Below, one piece after another: positions 31,347 through 39,932 of a DNA stretch of 64,000 nucleotides. The stretch covers positions 930,001 through 994,000 of the forward strand of contig JAGKQI010000081.1 of the NCBI GenBank assembly GCA_018806915.1. The letters run 5' to 3'. Both the position numbers and the translations under genes were made by a program. Source of the DNA: Phytophthora colocasiae. Taxonomy: Eukaryota; Oomycota; Peronosporomycetes; Peronosporales; Peronosporaceae. Position 1 is the stretch's first letter, and each line of letters starts with the position of its first letter. The notes below the pieces were generated by a model. That model saw only the letters and a program-made list of their open reading frames with translations. It made no database searches and had not been told where the DNA came from.

Positions 31347-32825
31347 ATGCGGTCTCAGTGGCTCGTATTTCTCGCCTCTACTGTGCTTTTATCAACGACT
31401 GGTGCTCTCTCGACACCAGATACACTCACGTCGAATTCGTTGCGAAATAATGATCCAACGACACGGAAATTGAGTACACGTATCCACAACACGAGCGTAG
31501 ACGGCACTGAAGACAGGGGTGTGGCTGGATCGACCGTTGAAAACCTTACCAACTCATTGAAGCTAACTGATGAACTCGACAACCTCCTCAAGGCTGGGAA
31601 ATCCACAAACTATGCCTTCAAATTCTTGGCACTTGACAAAGCAGATGATCTTTTTGCCAACGCCAAATTACACGATTGGATCGCTTACATGAAAGCTTTC
31701 AACGAGAAAACTCCAAGTAAAAGGACGACTGTGATCGCTACACTCACAGCTCATTATGGTGACGACGGGGTGGCAAAAATGATTGAAGCAGCAAAACAAG
31801 TCCGAACAACGTCAGCTTTTGCTAAGCGAGTGCAGGCTGAACAGACTCAGCGTTGGTTGATAGATGGGAAGACCCCGAAGCAAGTCTTTAAGATGCTAAA
31901 GCTCGACAAAGCGGGAACTGATCTCTTCGCACAACCTCAAATTGTCACGTGGGCGAAATATTTTGATGATTTTCACAAGGTAAAACCGACCAAGAAGCCA
32001 ACTTTGTTCACGTTCCTGCGACTTCGTTACAGCGAGGAAACTTTGGCGCACATGCTGATCGCAGCCGAGAAAGTTCCAACTACTAAAACTATCGCTACAC
32101 GCGTCCAAGCTGAGTTGACAAGTCTTTGGTTGACTAGGAAAAAAGAACCGGCCGATGTTTTCAAACTTCTGAAACTGGATGAGGTTGGGATGTCACTGTT
32201 GAAGGATCCAGTGTTTAACGCATGGCTGAGGTACACGGAAGACTTTCGCAAAATTCACTTTGGCACCAAACTCACGACGATCTCTGTACTGGCGAAATTC
32301 TATCAGGATGACGTCCTAGTGAAGATGATTCTTGCGGCAAGTAAACACCCCAGTACATCGGAAATCGCCAAGCAGCTGTACACGGAACAGCGGAGACACT
32401 GGTACTTTCTTAAATTTGCCCCCGAACATGTCTTCAAGCTGTTGAGATTGGACGAGGGAAATGTTCCGTTGCTTGAGAATCCTCTTTTCAGTACTTGGGC
32501 CAAGTATATGGCGTATTTCAGCGATCTACGGCCGAAGGAGGACGTTAGTTTACTCACGGAGCTGAATAAATTGTACAAGGAGCAAGATCTGACACAAGTT
32601 CTTGTTGAAGCGTATCAAGTTCCACGAACAAAAGGTCTTGCAACGAAGTTGTTGGATGCGCAAATGAAGCAATGGCTTTTTGAGAAAAGAGACTATCTTG
32701 AGGTCTTTTATCTACTGCGAGTGGAGGGAGCAACGGCGAAAGACGTAAGGAAAGTGCTGTACAATAACTATCGCTACGCATTCAACCGGCTACCAAAAGA
32801 GAATCCGGTTCGAAGTAAATCTTAG
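31347..32825 (+). CDS. Secreted WY/LWY-repeat effector, degenerate RXLR
   Basis: 492 aa from the Met at 31347; the frame is open to 31230, but only this start gives a signal peptide (MRSQWLVFLASTVLLSTTGA, cleaved near 22). Where RXLR is expected the protein has RKLS (40-43), followed by the acidic EDR (55-57), so the motif is degenerate. From residue 75 on it is built of about 90-residue alpha-helical repeats: one WY-like unit, then LWY units beginning at QRWLIDGK, SLWLTRKK, RHWYFLKF and a partial KQWLFEKR. Each has the signature VFKLLKLD...W.KY. LWY repeats are known from Phytophthora effectors that bind host proteins, such as PSR2. Host target unknown. First of four paralogues in this cluster. 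Confidence 0.85.
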   Translation: MRSQWLVFLASTVLLSTTGALSTPDTLTSNSLRNNDPTTRKLSTRIHNTSVDGTEDRGVAGSTVENLTNSLKLTDELDNLLKAGKSTNYAFKFLALDKADDLFANAKLHDWIAYMKAFNEKTPSKRTTVIATLTAHYGDDGVAKMIEAAKQVRTTSAFAKRVQAEQTQRWLIDGKTPKQVFKMLKLDKAGTDLFAQPQIVTWAKYFDDFHKVKPTKKPTLFTFLRLRYSEETLAHMLIAAEKVPTTKTIATRVQAELTSLWLTRKKEPADVFKLLKLDEVGMSLLKDPVFNAWLRYTEDFRKIHFGTKLTTISVLAKFYQDDVLVKMILAASKHPSTSEIAKQLYTEQRRHWYFLKFAPEHVFKLLRLDEGNVPLLENPLFSTWAKYMAYFSDLRPKEDVSLLTELNKLYKEQDLTQVLVEAYQVPRTKGLATKLLDAQMKQWLFEKRDYLEVFYLLRVEGATAKDVRKVLYNNYRYAFNRLPKENPVRSKS

Positions 32826-33113
32826 CTTGAGATTGTAGACAACAGATCGCTTTTAACCTACAAGGAATCAACGACCAAAGTACATTGTTGAATGGAAACG
32901 AAATCATCTAATGCTATCGTGTTAAACACTTCCATGACATGGACAACATGACATGGAATCCTCTTGTTCTCACCATCAAGAGATAACACGACAGCGGCTT
33001 TGCATCGTTCGGTAGATCCGGTGTACATGTCCGGTTGCGACTAATTTACCACCCGCACATCTCAAGTTTCGTGATACCACCACTTGGAAAATTCCTTTCC
33101 ACTCCGCAGAACT

Positions 33114-34490
33114 ATGCGTGGCCACTGGCTAGTGCTGCTGGTTGCTACTACACTAGTTGCAATTGCTGACTGTGGCTTAAACAGCCAGAACGCCCTAGAC
33201 TTCACCGGAAGTAAATGGAATGAAGAGAGAGGTATCAGTACTTCCTCTGTCGAAGCACTTTTACAGTCCGATGACTGGCTCAAGGCAGGACATTCCGCTG
33301 ATGATGTCTTTAAACTGTTGTCACTTGACAATGCAGCTGGGAATCTCTTGGCCAACCCGAAGTTACGCGAATGGATCACGTACATGAAGGCTTTTAACGA
33401 GAAGAATCCGACCAAGAAGACGAGTTTGGTGGCTACACTCACTGCTCATTATGGCGACGACGGGCTGGCGAAGATTGTCGAAGCAGCGAAACAAGTACCG
33501 AGTACTGCTACGATAGCTAAACGTCTTCAGACTGAGCAGATTCAGCGTTGGTTGGCTCAAGAGAAATCGACGGATAAAGTGTTTTCCCTACTAAAACTCG
33601 ATCAAGCGGGAGACGATGTCTTCTTACAACCTCAGATCCAAACGTGGGTGAAATACGTCGAAGGTTTTTACAAGACTGACACTAACAAGGAGGCAGCTTT
33701 GTTCTCTACTCTTGCCAGTCGATATAGTGAAGAAAGTCTTGTTCAACTACTGATTAATGCGAAGAAAGTTCAGAGTACACAAGACCTGGCAACCCGAGTC
33801 CAAGCTGTACAGACCAAGCTGTGGTTGACGTCCATGAAGGAACCAGAATACGTTTTCAATCTGCTGAAGCTGAATCAAGAAGGGTCTTTCATTCTCGAAA
33901 GCCCATTGTTTACCGCTTGGATCCAGTACACGGACGAGTTCCGCAAACTTTACTATGGGACAAAACTGACGGCAATTGCTACGTTAACCAAGTTTTACGA
34001 TGATGAAATTCTATCAAGAATGATTCTAGAAGCAATGAATTCTCAAAGCATGGCGACAATGGCCAAGCGATTGGAGATGGAGCAATTTCGGAACTGGTAC
34101 ATCCACGAAAAGTCCCCTAAAGACGTATTCAAGTCTCTCAATCTGTATCAATCGGGCCTGAAAGCGTTTGAGAACCCTCTTTACAGTGTTTGGACTAAAT
34201 ACGCAACGTACCTCGGAGCGGCAGAACCTGAATACAAAGTAGGATTGCTTGCAAACCTATTGACAGTATATGGAGAGGGGAACCTACTCAAAGTACTTCG
34301 AGCAGCCAACAAGGAACCGAGTACGAAGTCAATTGCGAAGGAGATACAGGACGAATTGCTTAAAGTTTGGGTGAAAGCTGAGAGAGACCCGATGGATATT
34401 TACTCGCTGCTCCGACTGGATAAAGTAGGCCCAAACGATCCCAACCGGCTGCTTTATATTGAATATGTCAAGGCGTACGCTATGTCTTGA
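33114..34490 (+). CDS. Secreted WY/LWY-repeat effector, no RXLR, EER kept
   Basis: 458 aa from the Met at 33114 (earlier in-frame Met 33084 gives no signal peptide). Signal peptide MRGHWLVLLVATTLVAIADC. No RXLR or close variant is visible, but EER is present at 37-39 (KWNEERG). Five repeat units follow, starting at residue about 52: WLKAGHSADDVFKLLSLD, RWLAQEKSTDKVFSLLKLD, KLWLTSMKEPEYVFNLLKL, NWYIHEKSPKDVFKSLNL and VWVKAERDPMDIYSLLRLD. The second unit is highly like that of the 31347 gene. The stop codon overlaps the 3' end of the convergent effector gene by 11 bp. Delivery into host cells without an RXLR is uncertain. Confidence 0.85.
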   Translation: MRGHWLVLLVATTLVAIADCGLNSQNALDFTGSKWNEERGISTSSVEALLQSDDWLKAGHSADDVFKLLSLDNAAGNLLANPKLREWITYMKAFNEKNPTKKTSLVATLTAHYGDDGLAKIVEAAKQVPSTATIAKRLQTEQIQRWLAQEKSTDKVFSLLKLDQAGDDVFLQPQIQTWVKYVEGFYKTDTNKEAALFSTLASRYSEESLVQLLINAKKVQSTQDLATRVQAVQTKLWLTSMKEPEYVFNLLKLNQEGSFILESPLFTAWIQYTDEFRKLYYGTKLTAIATLTKFYDDEILSRMILEAMNSQSMATMAKRLEMEQFRNWYIHEKSPKDVFKSLNLYQSGLKAFENPLYSVWTKYATYLGAAEPEYKVGLLANLLTVYGEGNLLKVLRAANKEPSTKSIAKEIQDELLKVWVKAERDPMDIYSLLRLDKVGPNDPNRLLYIEYVKAYAMS

Positions 34491-35901
34491 TTGTATCACG
34501 TCGTACATAAGCCTCGATGTATTTTTCATAAAATACTCGGCTAGGATCATTTCCAAGTGTTCCCTCCACGCGTAACAGAGAATAAACCGTCTTTGGTGCT
34601 TTCTTCTCGTCCAACCATCGATTTATCTGCAGCTCCTGCAGTTCCGTGGCTATTTTCTTCGTCTTAGGGACTTTTTCCGCTGTTACAAGAATTTTCACCA
34701 GTTTCTTCTCTCCGTAAATTTTTATCAACTGTGTCAGGAGGTTACTCTTGATCGTTGGGTCCATCAGCTTGATAAACTCGACGTATTCTTTCCAAACCGT
34801 GAAAAGGGGCCGCCCAAACAGTTTTGACTCCGTTTTATCCAGTTTCAAAGCCTTGAAAAGGAGTTCCGGGGGCTTTAAACTGCTGTACCATTCCCTCAAT
34901 TGCTCCGAGTGGAGCTTTTTCGCGAGATCTGACGTCTTTGGATCTTTACTCGCAGACAGAATCATCTTTGCCAGGGCTTCAACTTCGTAGTGTTTCTTCA
35001 AGGTCGTGAATGGCAAAACTGCTTTTGCTTCTGGGTCCAGCAGATTGAATTCATCCAAATATTTCAACCAAGCGGGAAATAATGGACTGCTAAAGAGCGC
35101 GCTTTGCTCTTCCTTGAGTTTTAACAACGTAAAAACGTCGTCAGGCGTTTTCATCTCGTTCAGCCACAGTTTCGTCTGCTCAGCTTGAGCTGCTACTGCG
35201 ATTTTCTTGGTGTTTGGTGCTTTTTCCGCTGCAATTAGCATTTGTACCAATGTTTCTTCCTCGTACTTTGGGTTCAGGAAGGAGAAGATCGTGGTAGATT
35301 TCTTGAACTCTTCATTGTAATCATCCAAATACTTGACCCACGTTAGAACTTGAGACTGCGAGAACAATTGATCCCCCGCTTTATCCAGCTTCAAGAGCAC
35401 AAAAACTTCGTCCGGCGACAGTTTTTGAGCTAACCAACGCTGGATCTGCTCACTCTGCAGACGTTTAGCCAAGGTTTTCGTCCTCGTTACGTGCTTGGAA
35501 GCTTCAATGATCTTGGCTAAACCGTCGTCTCCATAGTGAGCTAGCAACGTAGTGAACAAACTTGTCTTTCGACTGGGGTTTTGCAGGTTAAAGCGTTTCA
35601 TGTAACTCAACCAGGCACTCAAAAGCGGATTCGACAGGAGATTTTCAGCCGCATTATCCAGTTGGAGCAGCTTGAAGACGTCGTCGGTAGACACTTTTAA
35701 ACCTTCGAAGTGGATACTGGACTTACTGACAACCCTCGCTTCATCTTCCTCCGAGTTGCGAGTCTTTAGAAATCGATAGATGGAGGTTTCTGGAATTTCG
35801 TGAACGGGAGATTGAACGGGTAACTTTGTCTGGGCTTCCACTACGTCACTGATAGTCGCTAGGAGTGCTGTTACCACTAGAATGGCGTGATATACATGCA
35901 T
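34480..35901 (-). CDS. Secreted WY/LWY-repeat effector, RFLK variant
   Basis: 473 aa. Signal peptide MHVYHAILVVTALLATISDV. The RXLR position reads RFLK (43-46), followed by the acidic EEDEAR (51-56), a conservative variant of RXLR-dEER. Five repeat units follow: VSTDDVFKLLQLDNA, RWLAQKLSPDEVFVLLKLD, LWLNEMKTPDDVFTLLKLK, EWYSSLKPPELLFKALKLD and RWLDEKKAPKTVYSLLRVE. These align unit for unit with the other cluster members. It is transcribed towards the 33114 gene and their stop codons interlock over 11 bp. Predicted host-delivered helical effector; target unknown. Confidence 0.87.
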   Translation of the reverse strand: MHVYHAILVVTALLATISDVVEAQTKLPVQSPVHEIPETSIYRFLKTRNSEEDEARVVSKSSIHFEGLKVSTDDVFKLLQLDNAAENLLSNPLLSAWLSYMKRFNLQNPSRKTSLFTTLLAHYGDDGLAKIIEASKHVTRTKTLAKRLQSEQIQRWLAQKLSPDEVFVLLKLDKAGDQLFSQSQVLTWVKYLDDYNEEFKKSTTIFSFLNPKYEEETLVQMLIAAEKAPNTKKIAVAAQAEQTKLWLNEMKTPDDVFTLLKLKEEQSALFSSPLFPAWLKYLDEFNLLDPEAKAVLPFTTLKKHYEVEALAKMILSASKDPKTSDLAKKLHSEQLREWYSSLKPPELLFKALKLDKTESKLFGRPLFTVWKEYVEFIKLMDPTIKSNLLTQLIKIYGEKKLVKILVTAEKVPKTKKIATELQELQINRWLDEKKAPKTVYSLLRVEGTLGNDPSRVFYEKYIEAYVRRDTIKT

Positions 35902-36300
35902 AATTGCTCTTTAGCAGCCTCCAGCATTGGCATGACCCAACTAAAGCTGTTGGCTTATCACTGGATGGTGAAAATTCACATATGGGACGACATGAACCAA
36001 GTACTTAGGTAACTGTATATTGGGATGACATTCTAAACCTTGAGCACTTCGAAAGGTGTTAAGCGGACGAAGAAGCTCGAATTAAGCAGGTTACTTGATG
36101 TCATGAAGGTGGCCATTTGGTACATGTACAGTAAGCTTCCTAGTGTTTTCTTGTTGAAAACCGGAGGGAGGTCCCATCAATTGCTTTATCCTAGGCTCGT
36201 TTTCGTGTCACGAACGCTCGCAAATGGCAATCTGTAAACCGTACCACATCGGATAGATGGTCGACTTCATATTGAGTGCCATTTTTCTCTTCTCTCTATA
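35902..36300. other. Intergenic between effector gene and Tc1/mariner element
   Basis: About 400 bp with no supported gene; contains the promoter side of the 34480-35901 effector. The TA target dinucleotide of the transposon is at 36299-36300. Confidence 0.4.
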
Positions 36301-36518
36301 CACTCCGCGACAAATTAATCCGGCCACCCCTACTTTTGGCCGCTACTCAGTCAATTTTTATGGTATCGGGTTGCTGTTTGAGTATGATCTGCCTGATGTA
36401 CGACAGAGCCCAGGACTTGTGTTAACAACCGCAGTTTTGCGGTTTGAAGCATACCTCACATACAACAAACTGAAAAGCACATCCGTCCCAACTTCCGGCC
36501 ACCTGTCACCTTACAAAA
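36301..36518 (+). repeat. Left terminal inverted repeat
   Basis: 218 bp starting CACTCCGCGAC. It differs from the right arm at one base (GGTTTGAAGC here, GGTTTAAAGC there). Weaker similarity continues inward for about 40 bp. Confidence 0.9.
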
Positions 36519-36558
36519 ATTCATATATATGTATCACAATGATAGCTCTATTTGTGTA

Positions 36559-37040
36559 TTAGTAGTGAGTTTTCGCTCCTTTATTCTCGATCACCTCGAT
36601 GCAGCGTCGCGTCATGGACTCAATGAGCTTCTCAAGTGTCGACACTTCAATAGTCCCAAGCATCTAAAACCGCTGCGGCACAGATCCATACTGGCGTCCA
36701 TTGGGATAAACTTTCCGAGCCATCAGTGCCCACACAAGTTTTCTATCGGGCTTAGATCGGGGGGTCGTGCAGGCCAATCGAGCCCTGCTCGTCGAAGAAG
36801 TCTCTAAATCATTACCGAACCCCCTCCATTCTGTCGTATGACCGTCGTTCGTGCGGGACAACGCACGTCATGACAATAGTGTTGCTTTCCATCAAGCCTG
36901 AGCGTACGCTCGATAGCGTCACGAGAACGCTTAGCTTTTTTCGCAATTGTCCGAATAGTAGGCCGCCTTCTCTCAACCCGCAAATGCTCCCACGCTCTTC
37001 ATTTCTCAGCCACAGTGCCATACCACGGCCTAATTGCAAA
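36559..37040 (-). pseudogene. Tc1/mariner transposase remnant
   Basis: Minus-strand pieces in shifting frames match the family. A helix-turn-helix part reads RRPTIRTIAKKAKRSRDAIE. NGGGSVMI comes next and is the start of a DDE region, then a jump to GLDWPARPPDLSPIENL, the block that precedes the third catalytic acid, then ALMARKVYPNG and the C-terminal EKLIESMTRRCIEVIENKGA. The catalytic middle between NGGGSVMI and the DWPA block is deleted, and there are stops and frame changes, so no active enzyme can be made. Confidence 0.85.
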
Positions 37041-37155
37041 CTGTCCTCAGCACCAAGCTGCCACGCGCTCCCCACCGGCGGTGGCACCGCCGCTGTGGAC
37101 GGTTGGACGAACAAAATCACAAATGCAACTATCATTGAGATACAACTATATGACA

Positions 37156-37373
37156 TTTTGTAAGGTGACAGGTGGCCGGAAGTTGGGACGGATGTGCTTT
37201 TCAGTTTGTTGTATGTGAGGTATGCTTTAAACCGCAAAACTGCGGTTGTTAACACAAGTCCTGGGCTCTGTCGTACATCAGGCAGATCATACTCAAACAG
37301 CAACCCGATACCATAAAAATTGACTGAGTAGCGGCCAAAAGTAGGGGTGGCCGGATTAATTTGTCGCGGAGTG
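37156..37373 (-). repeat. Right terminal inverted repeat
   Basis: 218 bp, reverse complement of 36301-36518 with one mismatch. Its outer end lies 29 bp before the effector start codon, so it must supply part of that gene's leader or promoter. Confidence 0.9.
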
Positions 37374-37402
37374 TACTCCCCAGTCAAACTTTAGGGAGGG
37401 AA

Positions 37403-39523
37403 ATGCGTGTCCCCAGTTTCCTACTGTTGGCTGTTGTCGTACTGGTAACTGAAGCTGCTTCATCAAGGCAGTTAACCACTTCCAATGTCCAGGATTTGGC
37501 ATTCGTTAATGATAACTGGCTCGACACTAAGAGATTCCTGAGGTCTCATGTGAACAGTGAAGAGAGAGCAATTAGCGCTCCCAGCGTTGAAATGCTCCAG
37601 GGGTGGCTGAAAAAGGGGTTAATCTCCGATGAAGCTGTGGGTTTACTCTCCCTTGGTAACAAAGCTGATGACTTACTGAGCAGTTCGCTTTTGAACGCTT
37701 GGTTCAGCTACGTTAAGGTTTTTAACAAGGAGAATCCGACCGAGAAGATGAATATGATCAAGACTCTTACTGCTCGATTCGGAGATGAAGCTCTTTCTAC
37801 GATGATTGAAACAGCCAAGAGATCCAGCAAAACCTCCGCAATGGCGGATAAACTCCAAGCCAAGCAAATTGCCAACTGGGTGGCATTAGGGAAGAATCCG
37901 GATGACATTTTCGACTTGTTGAAACTCAATTTGGCTAAGTCGTTGCTGTTTGATCAACCTCCGGTGAATACGTGGCTGAAATACATGGATGACTTCACTT
38001 TGAAGAACACTGGGGCCGAGTTTTCTGCCATTTCGACGTTGAGGAAGCATTACAGTGACGAAACGTTGGCGAAAATGATCATTGTGGCCTCGAAATCGAC
38101 GAAAACCTCGGAAGCTGCGAAACGAGTGGAAACGGAGCTGTTACGGTCGTGGTTTAACAGCATGAAGAGCCCCACGGATGTTCTACGTCTGCTTAAGATG
38201 AGTACGACCTCCCAAAGCTCACTTTCGCCTATTTGGACGAAATATGTAACCTTGTTTAACAAGGTGGACCCGAGATTCAAGACGGGAATGCTGCAGGAAT
38301 GGGTCAAGAAGGGTTTAATCACTGACGACACGTTCCGCCTGCTTACACTTGGCAACGCAGCTGATGATGTCCTAAATGGCTCGTTATTAAGTGCTTGGGC
38401 CACGTACATCAAGGTCTTCAACCAGCAGAATCCGACTCAACAATTGAGTTTAATCGCAGTTCTTACTGCTCGTTTCGGTGATGAAGCGGTATCCACGATG
38501 ATCGAAGCAGCCAAGAAGGTGCCGACGTACCACACGATTGCTACCAGTGTCCAAACTGAGCAGATGAAGCTCTGGTTGGATGCTGGGAAAATCCCCGACG
38601 ATATTTTCGTGTCACTGAAGCTTAACACAGTCAAGACGAAGCTGTTCGACCAGCCTCAGTTGAACACGTGGGTGGTTTATCTGGATAAATTCAACAAGGC
38701 CAATCCGAACAGCAAGACGACACTGTTCTCGACGTTGCAGACACGATATAGTGAAGCTACTCTGGCTCAAATGCTGGTAGTGGCCAAGCAAGATCCTGGT
38801 TTAACGAGTCTGGCAGTACGGATCCAAGGTGAACAATCGCAATTCTGGCTCGAGGCACGCAGGCGACCAGGAGACATTTTCAAGATGTTAAAACTTAATG
38901 TCTTAGGCTCCGACTTAATGTACAACCAGCTCTTCACCGCTTGGGTCAAGTACACGGATGAGTTCCGGAAACTCAACCCTGGTACAAAGTTGACGATACT
39001 GGCAACGTTGAGGACATACTACAGTGATGAAACGCTGGTTAAGCTGTTCCTCAAGGCTAGTCAATCGCCCAAGACAGCGAAGATGGGGAAACGGATGCAA
39101 TCGGAGATGCTGAGGGAGTGGTTTTCGGTCGGAATTAAACCAACCCACCCAGCGAAAGTGTTTAAGTCGCTTAACCTGGGTAGTACGGGGAAGAAGGTGT
39201 TGGAGAGTCCACTGTACACTGTGTGGACGAACTACGTTGCTTTTTTGAAGAAGGGTGATTCTTCCTTCAAGGGTGATACGATCACATTATTGAGGGGGAT
39301 TTATGGAGATGAAGATCTGGCGAAGGTGCTTATTGCGGCTGGGAAGGTTCAAAGTACGAAGGTTATGGCCAACAACTTGGAGAAGGAATTGTTTGCGCTT
39401 TGGAAAACTGCTAGAGTGCACCCGACGCAAATCCATAAGCTACTGCATGTGGAGAATGTGCACAGGAGCTCGGCGATTTATACGTTCTACGGAAACTACG
39501 TCCTGGCTTACGCAAAGGCGTGA
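37403..39523 (+). CDS. RXLR-EER effector with duplicated WY/LWY block
   Basis: 706 aa from the Met at 37403 (the earlier in-frame Met at 37361 lies inside the transposon end and spoils the signal peptide). Signal peptide MRVPSFLLLAVVVLVTEAAS. Canonical RFLR at 44-47 and EER at 53-55. Two copies of the same module order follow: LQGWLKKGLISDEAVGLLSLG at about 65 and LQEWVKKGLITDDTFRLLTLG at about 297, each followed by LWY units (NWVALGKNPDDIFDLLKLN; LWLDAGKIPDDIFVSLKLN). The longer length against its 458-492 aa neighbours is explained by this internal duplication. It is the only cluster member with an intact RXLR-EER. Expressed, if at all, from a promoter next to or within the transposon end. 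Confidence 0.9.
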   Translation: MRVPSFLLLAVVVLVTEAASSRQLTTSNVQDLAFVNDNWLDTKRFLRSHVNSEERAISAPSVEMLQGWLKKGLISDEAVGLLSLGNKADDLLSSSLLNAWFSYVKVFNKENPTEKMNMIKTLTARFGDEALSTMIETAKRSSKTSAMADKLQAKQIANWVALGKNPDDIFDLLKLNLAKSLLFDQPPVNTWLKYMDDFTLKNTGAEFSAISTLRKHYSDETLAKMIIVASKSTKTSEAAKRVETELLRSWFNSMKSPTDVLRLLKMSTTSQSSLSPIWTKYVTLFNKVDPRFKTGMLQEWVKKGLITDDTFRLLTLGNAADDVLNGSLLSAWATYIKVFNQQNPTQQLSLIAVLTARFGDEAVSTMIEAAKKVPTYHTIATSVQTEQMKLWLDAGKIPDDIFVSLKLNTVKTKLFDQPQLNTWVVYLDKFNKANPNSKTTLFSTLQTRYSEATLAQMLVVAKQDPGLTSLAVRIQGEQSQFWLEARRRPGDIFKMLKLNVLGSDLMYNQLFTAWVKYTDEFRKLNPGTKLTILATLRTYYSDETLVKLFLKASQSPKTAKMGKRMQSEMLREWFSVGIKPTHPAKVFKSLNLGSTGKKVLESPLYTVWTNYVAFLKKGDSSFKGDTITLLRGIYGDEDLAKVLIAAGKVQSTKVMANNLEKELFALWKTARVHPTQIHKLLHVENVHRSSAIYTFYGNYVLAYAKA

Positions 39524-39932
39524 ATGGTTGTGGTATGAAGAAACTATACCAAGGAAGTCGGTAGTGCGGCAGTCAGAGTTAAACTACTTAACACAGACTC
39601 TGTCTATGTAGTAGTCGAATCACGTGTCGTAGTATTCTCAACGAAAGGTATAAGTATTCGAACAGTATACTCATTCTGGGAGAATACTACATGTAATCGG
39701 CGTAAATTCAGGGCACGTGATGGCAGAGCATATTGTGGTGTCTTGCCGTCACGTAAACAAACATACCGGCATCCGATACATCTCGCAATATCGTATTGCC
39801 AACATCTGCATCCTGCAGGAACACTTTCGGATGTGCCTGCAGTGCTAGCCTAACACTCAAGCACTGGGTTACGAGCGTGACTATCCAGCACTGTTGTCGT
39901 CACACTGGTAACCGGCTGTGGACAATCGGTAG
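39524..39932. other. Intergenic between effector cluster and hydrolase gene
   Basis: About 400 bp. Contains an 11-bp inverted pair GTAGTATTCTC (near 39629) and GAGAATACTAC (near 39680) with about 40 bp between. Should contain the missing first exon and promoter of the hydrolase gene, but no signal-peptide exon could be recognised. Confidence 0.35.

Larger units (their letters stand above)
36301..37373 (-). mobile_element. Tc1/mariner-type element, internally deleted, 218-bp inverted ends
   Basis: 1073 bp, bounded by TA on both sides (36299-36300 and 37374-37375), the Tc1/mariner target site. Ends read CACTCCGCGACAAATTAATC inward from both sides. The inverted repeats (36301-36518 and 37156-37373) are identical except at one position, so insertion was recent or the ends are kept alike. 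The middle carries a broken transposase on the minus strand. The right end is 29 bp from the start codon of the RXLR effector at 37403. Confidence 0.9.

Noticed and set aside
36812..37387. 191-aa minus-strand frame in the Tc1/mariner element
   Set aside because: Starts in the flank, crosses the inverted repeat and is mostly out of frame with the transposase motifs.
37361..37402. Upstream Met of the RXLR effector
   Set aside because: Lies in the transposon's terminal repeat and would hide the signal peptide.
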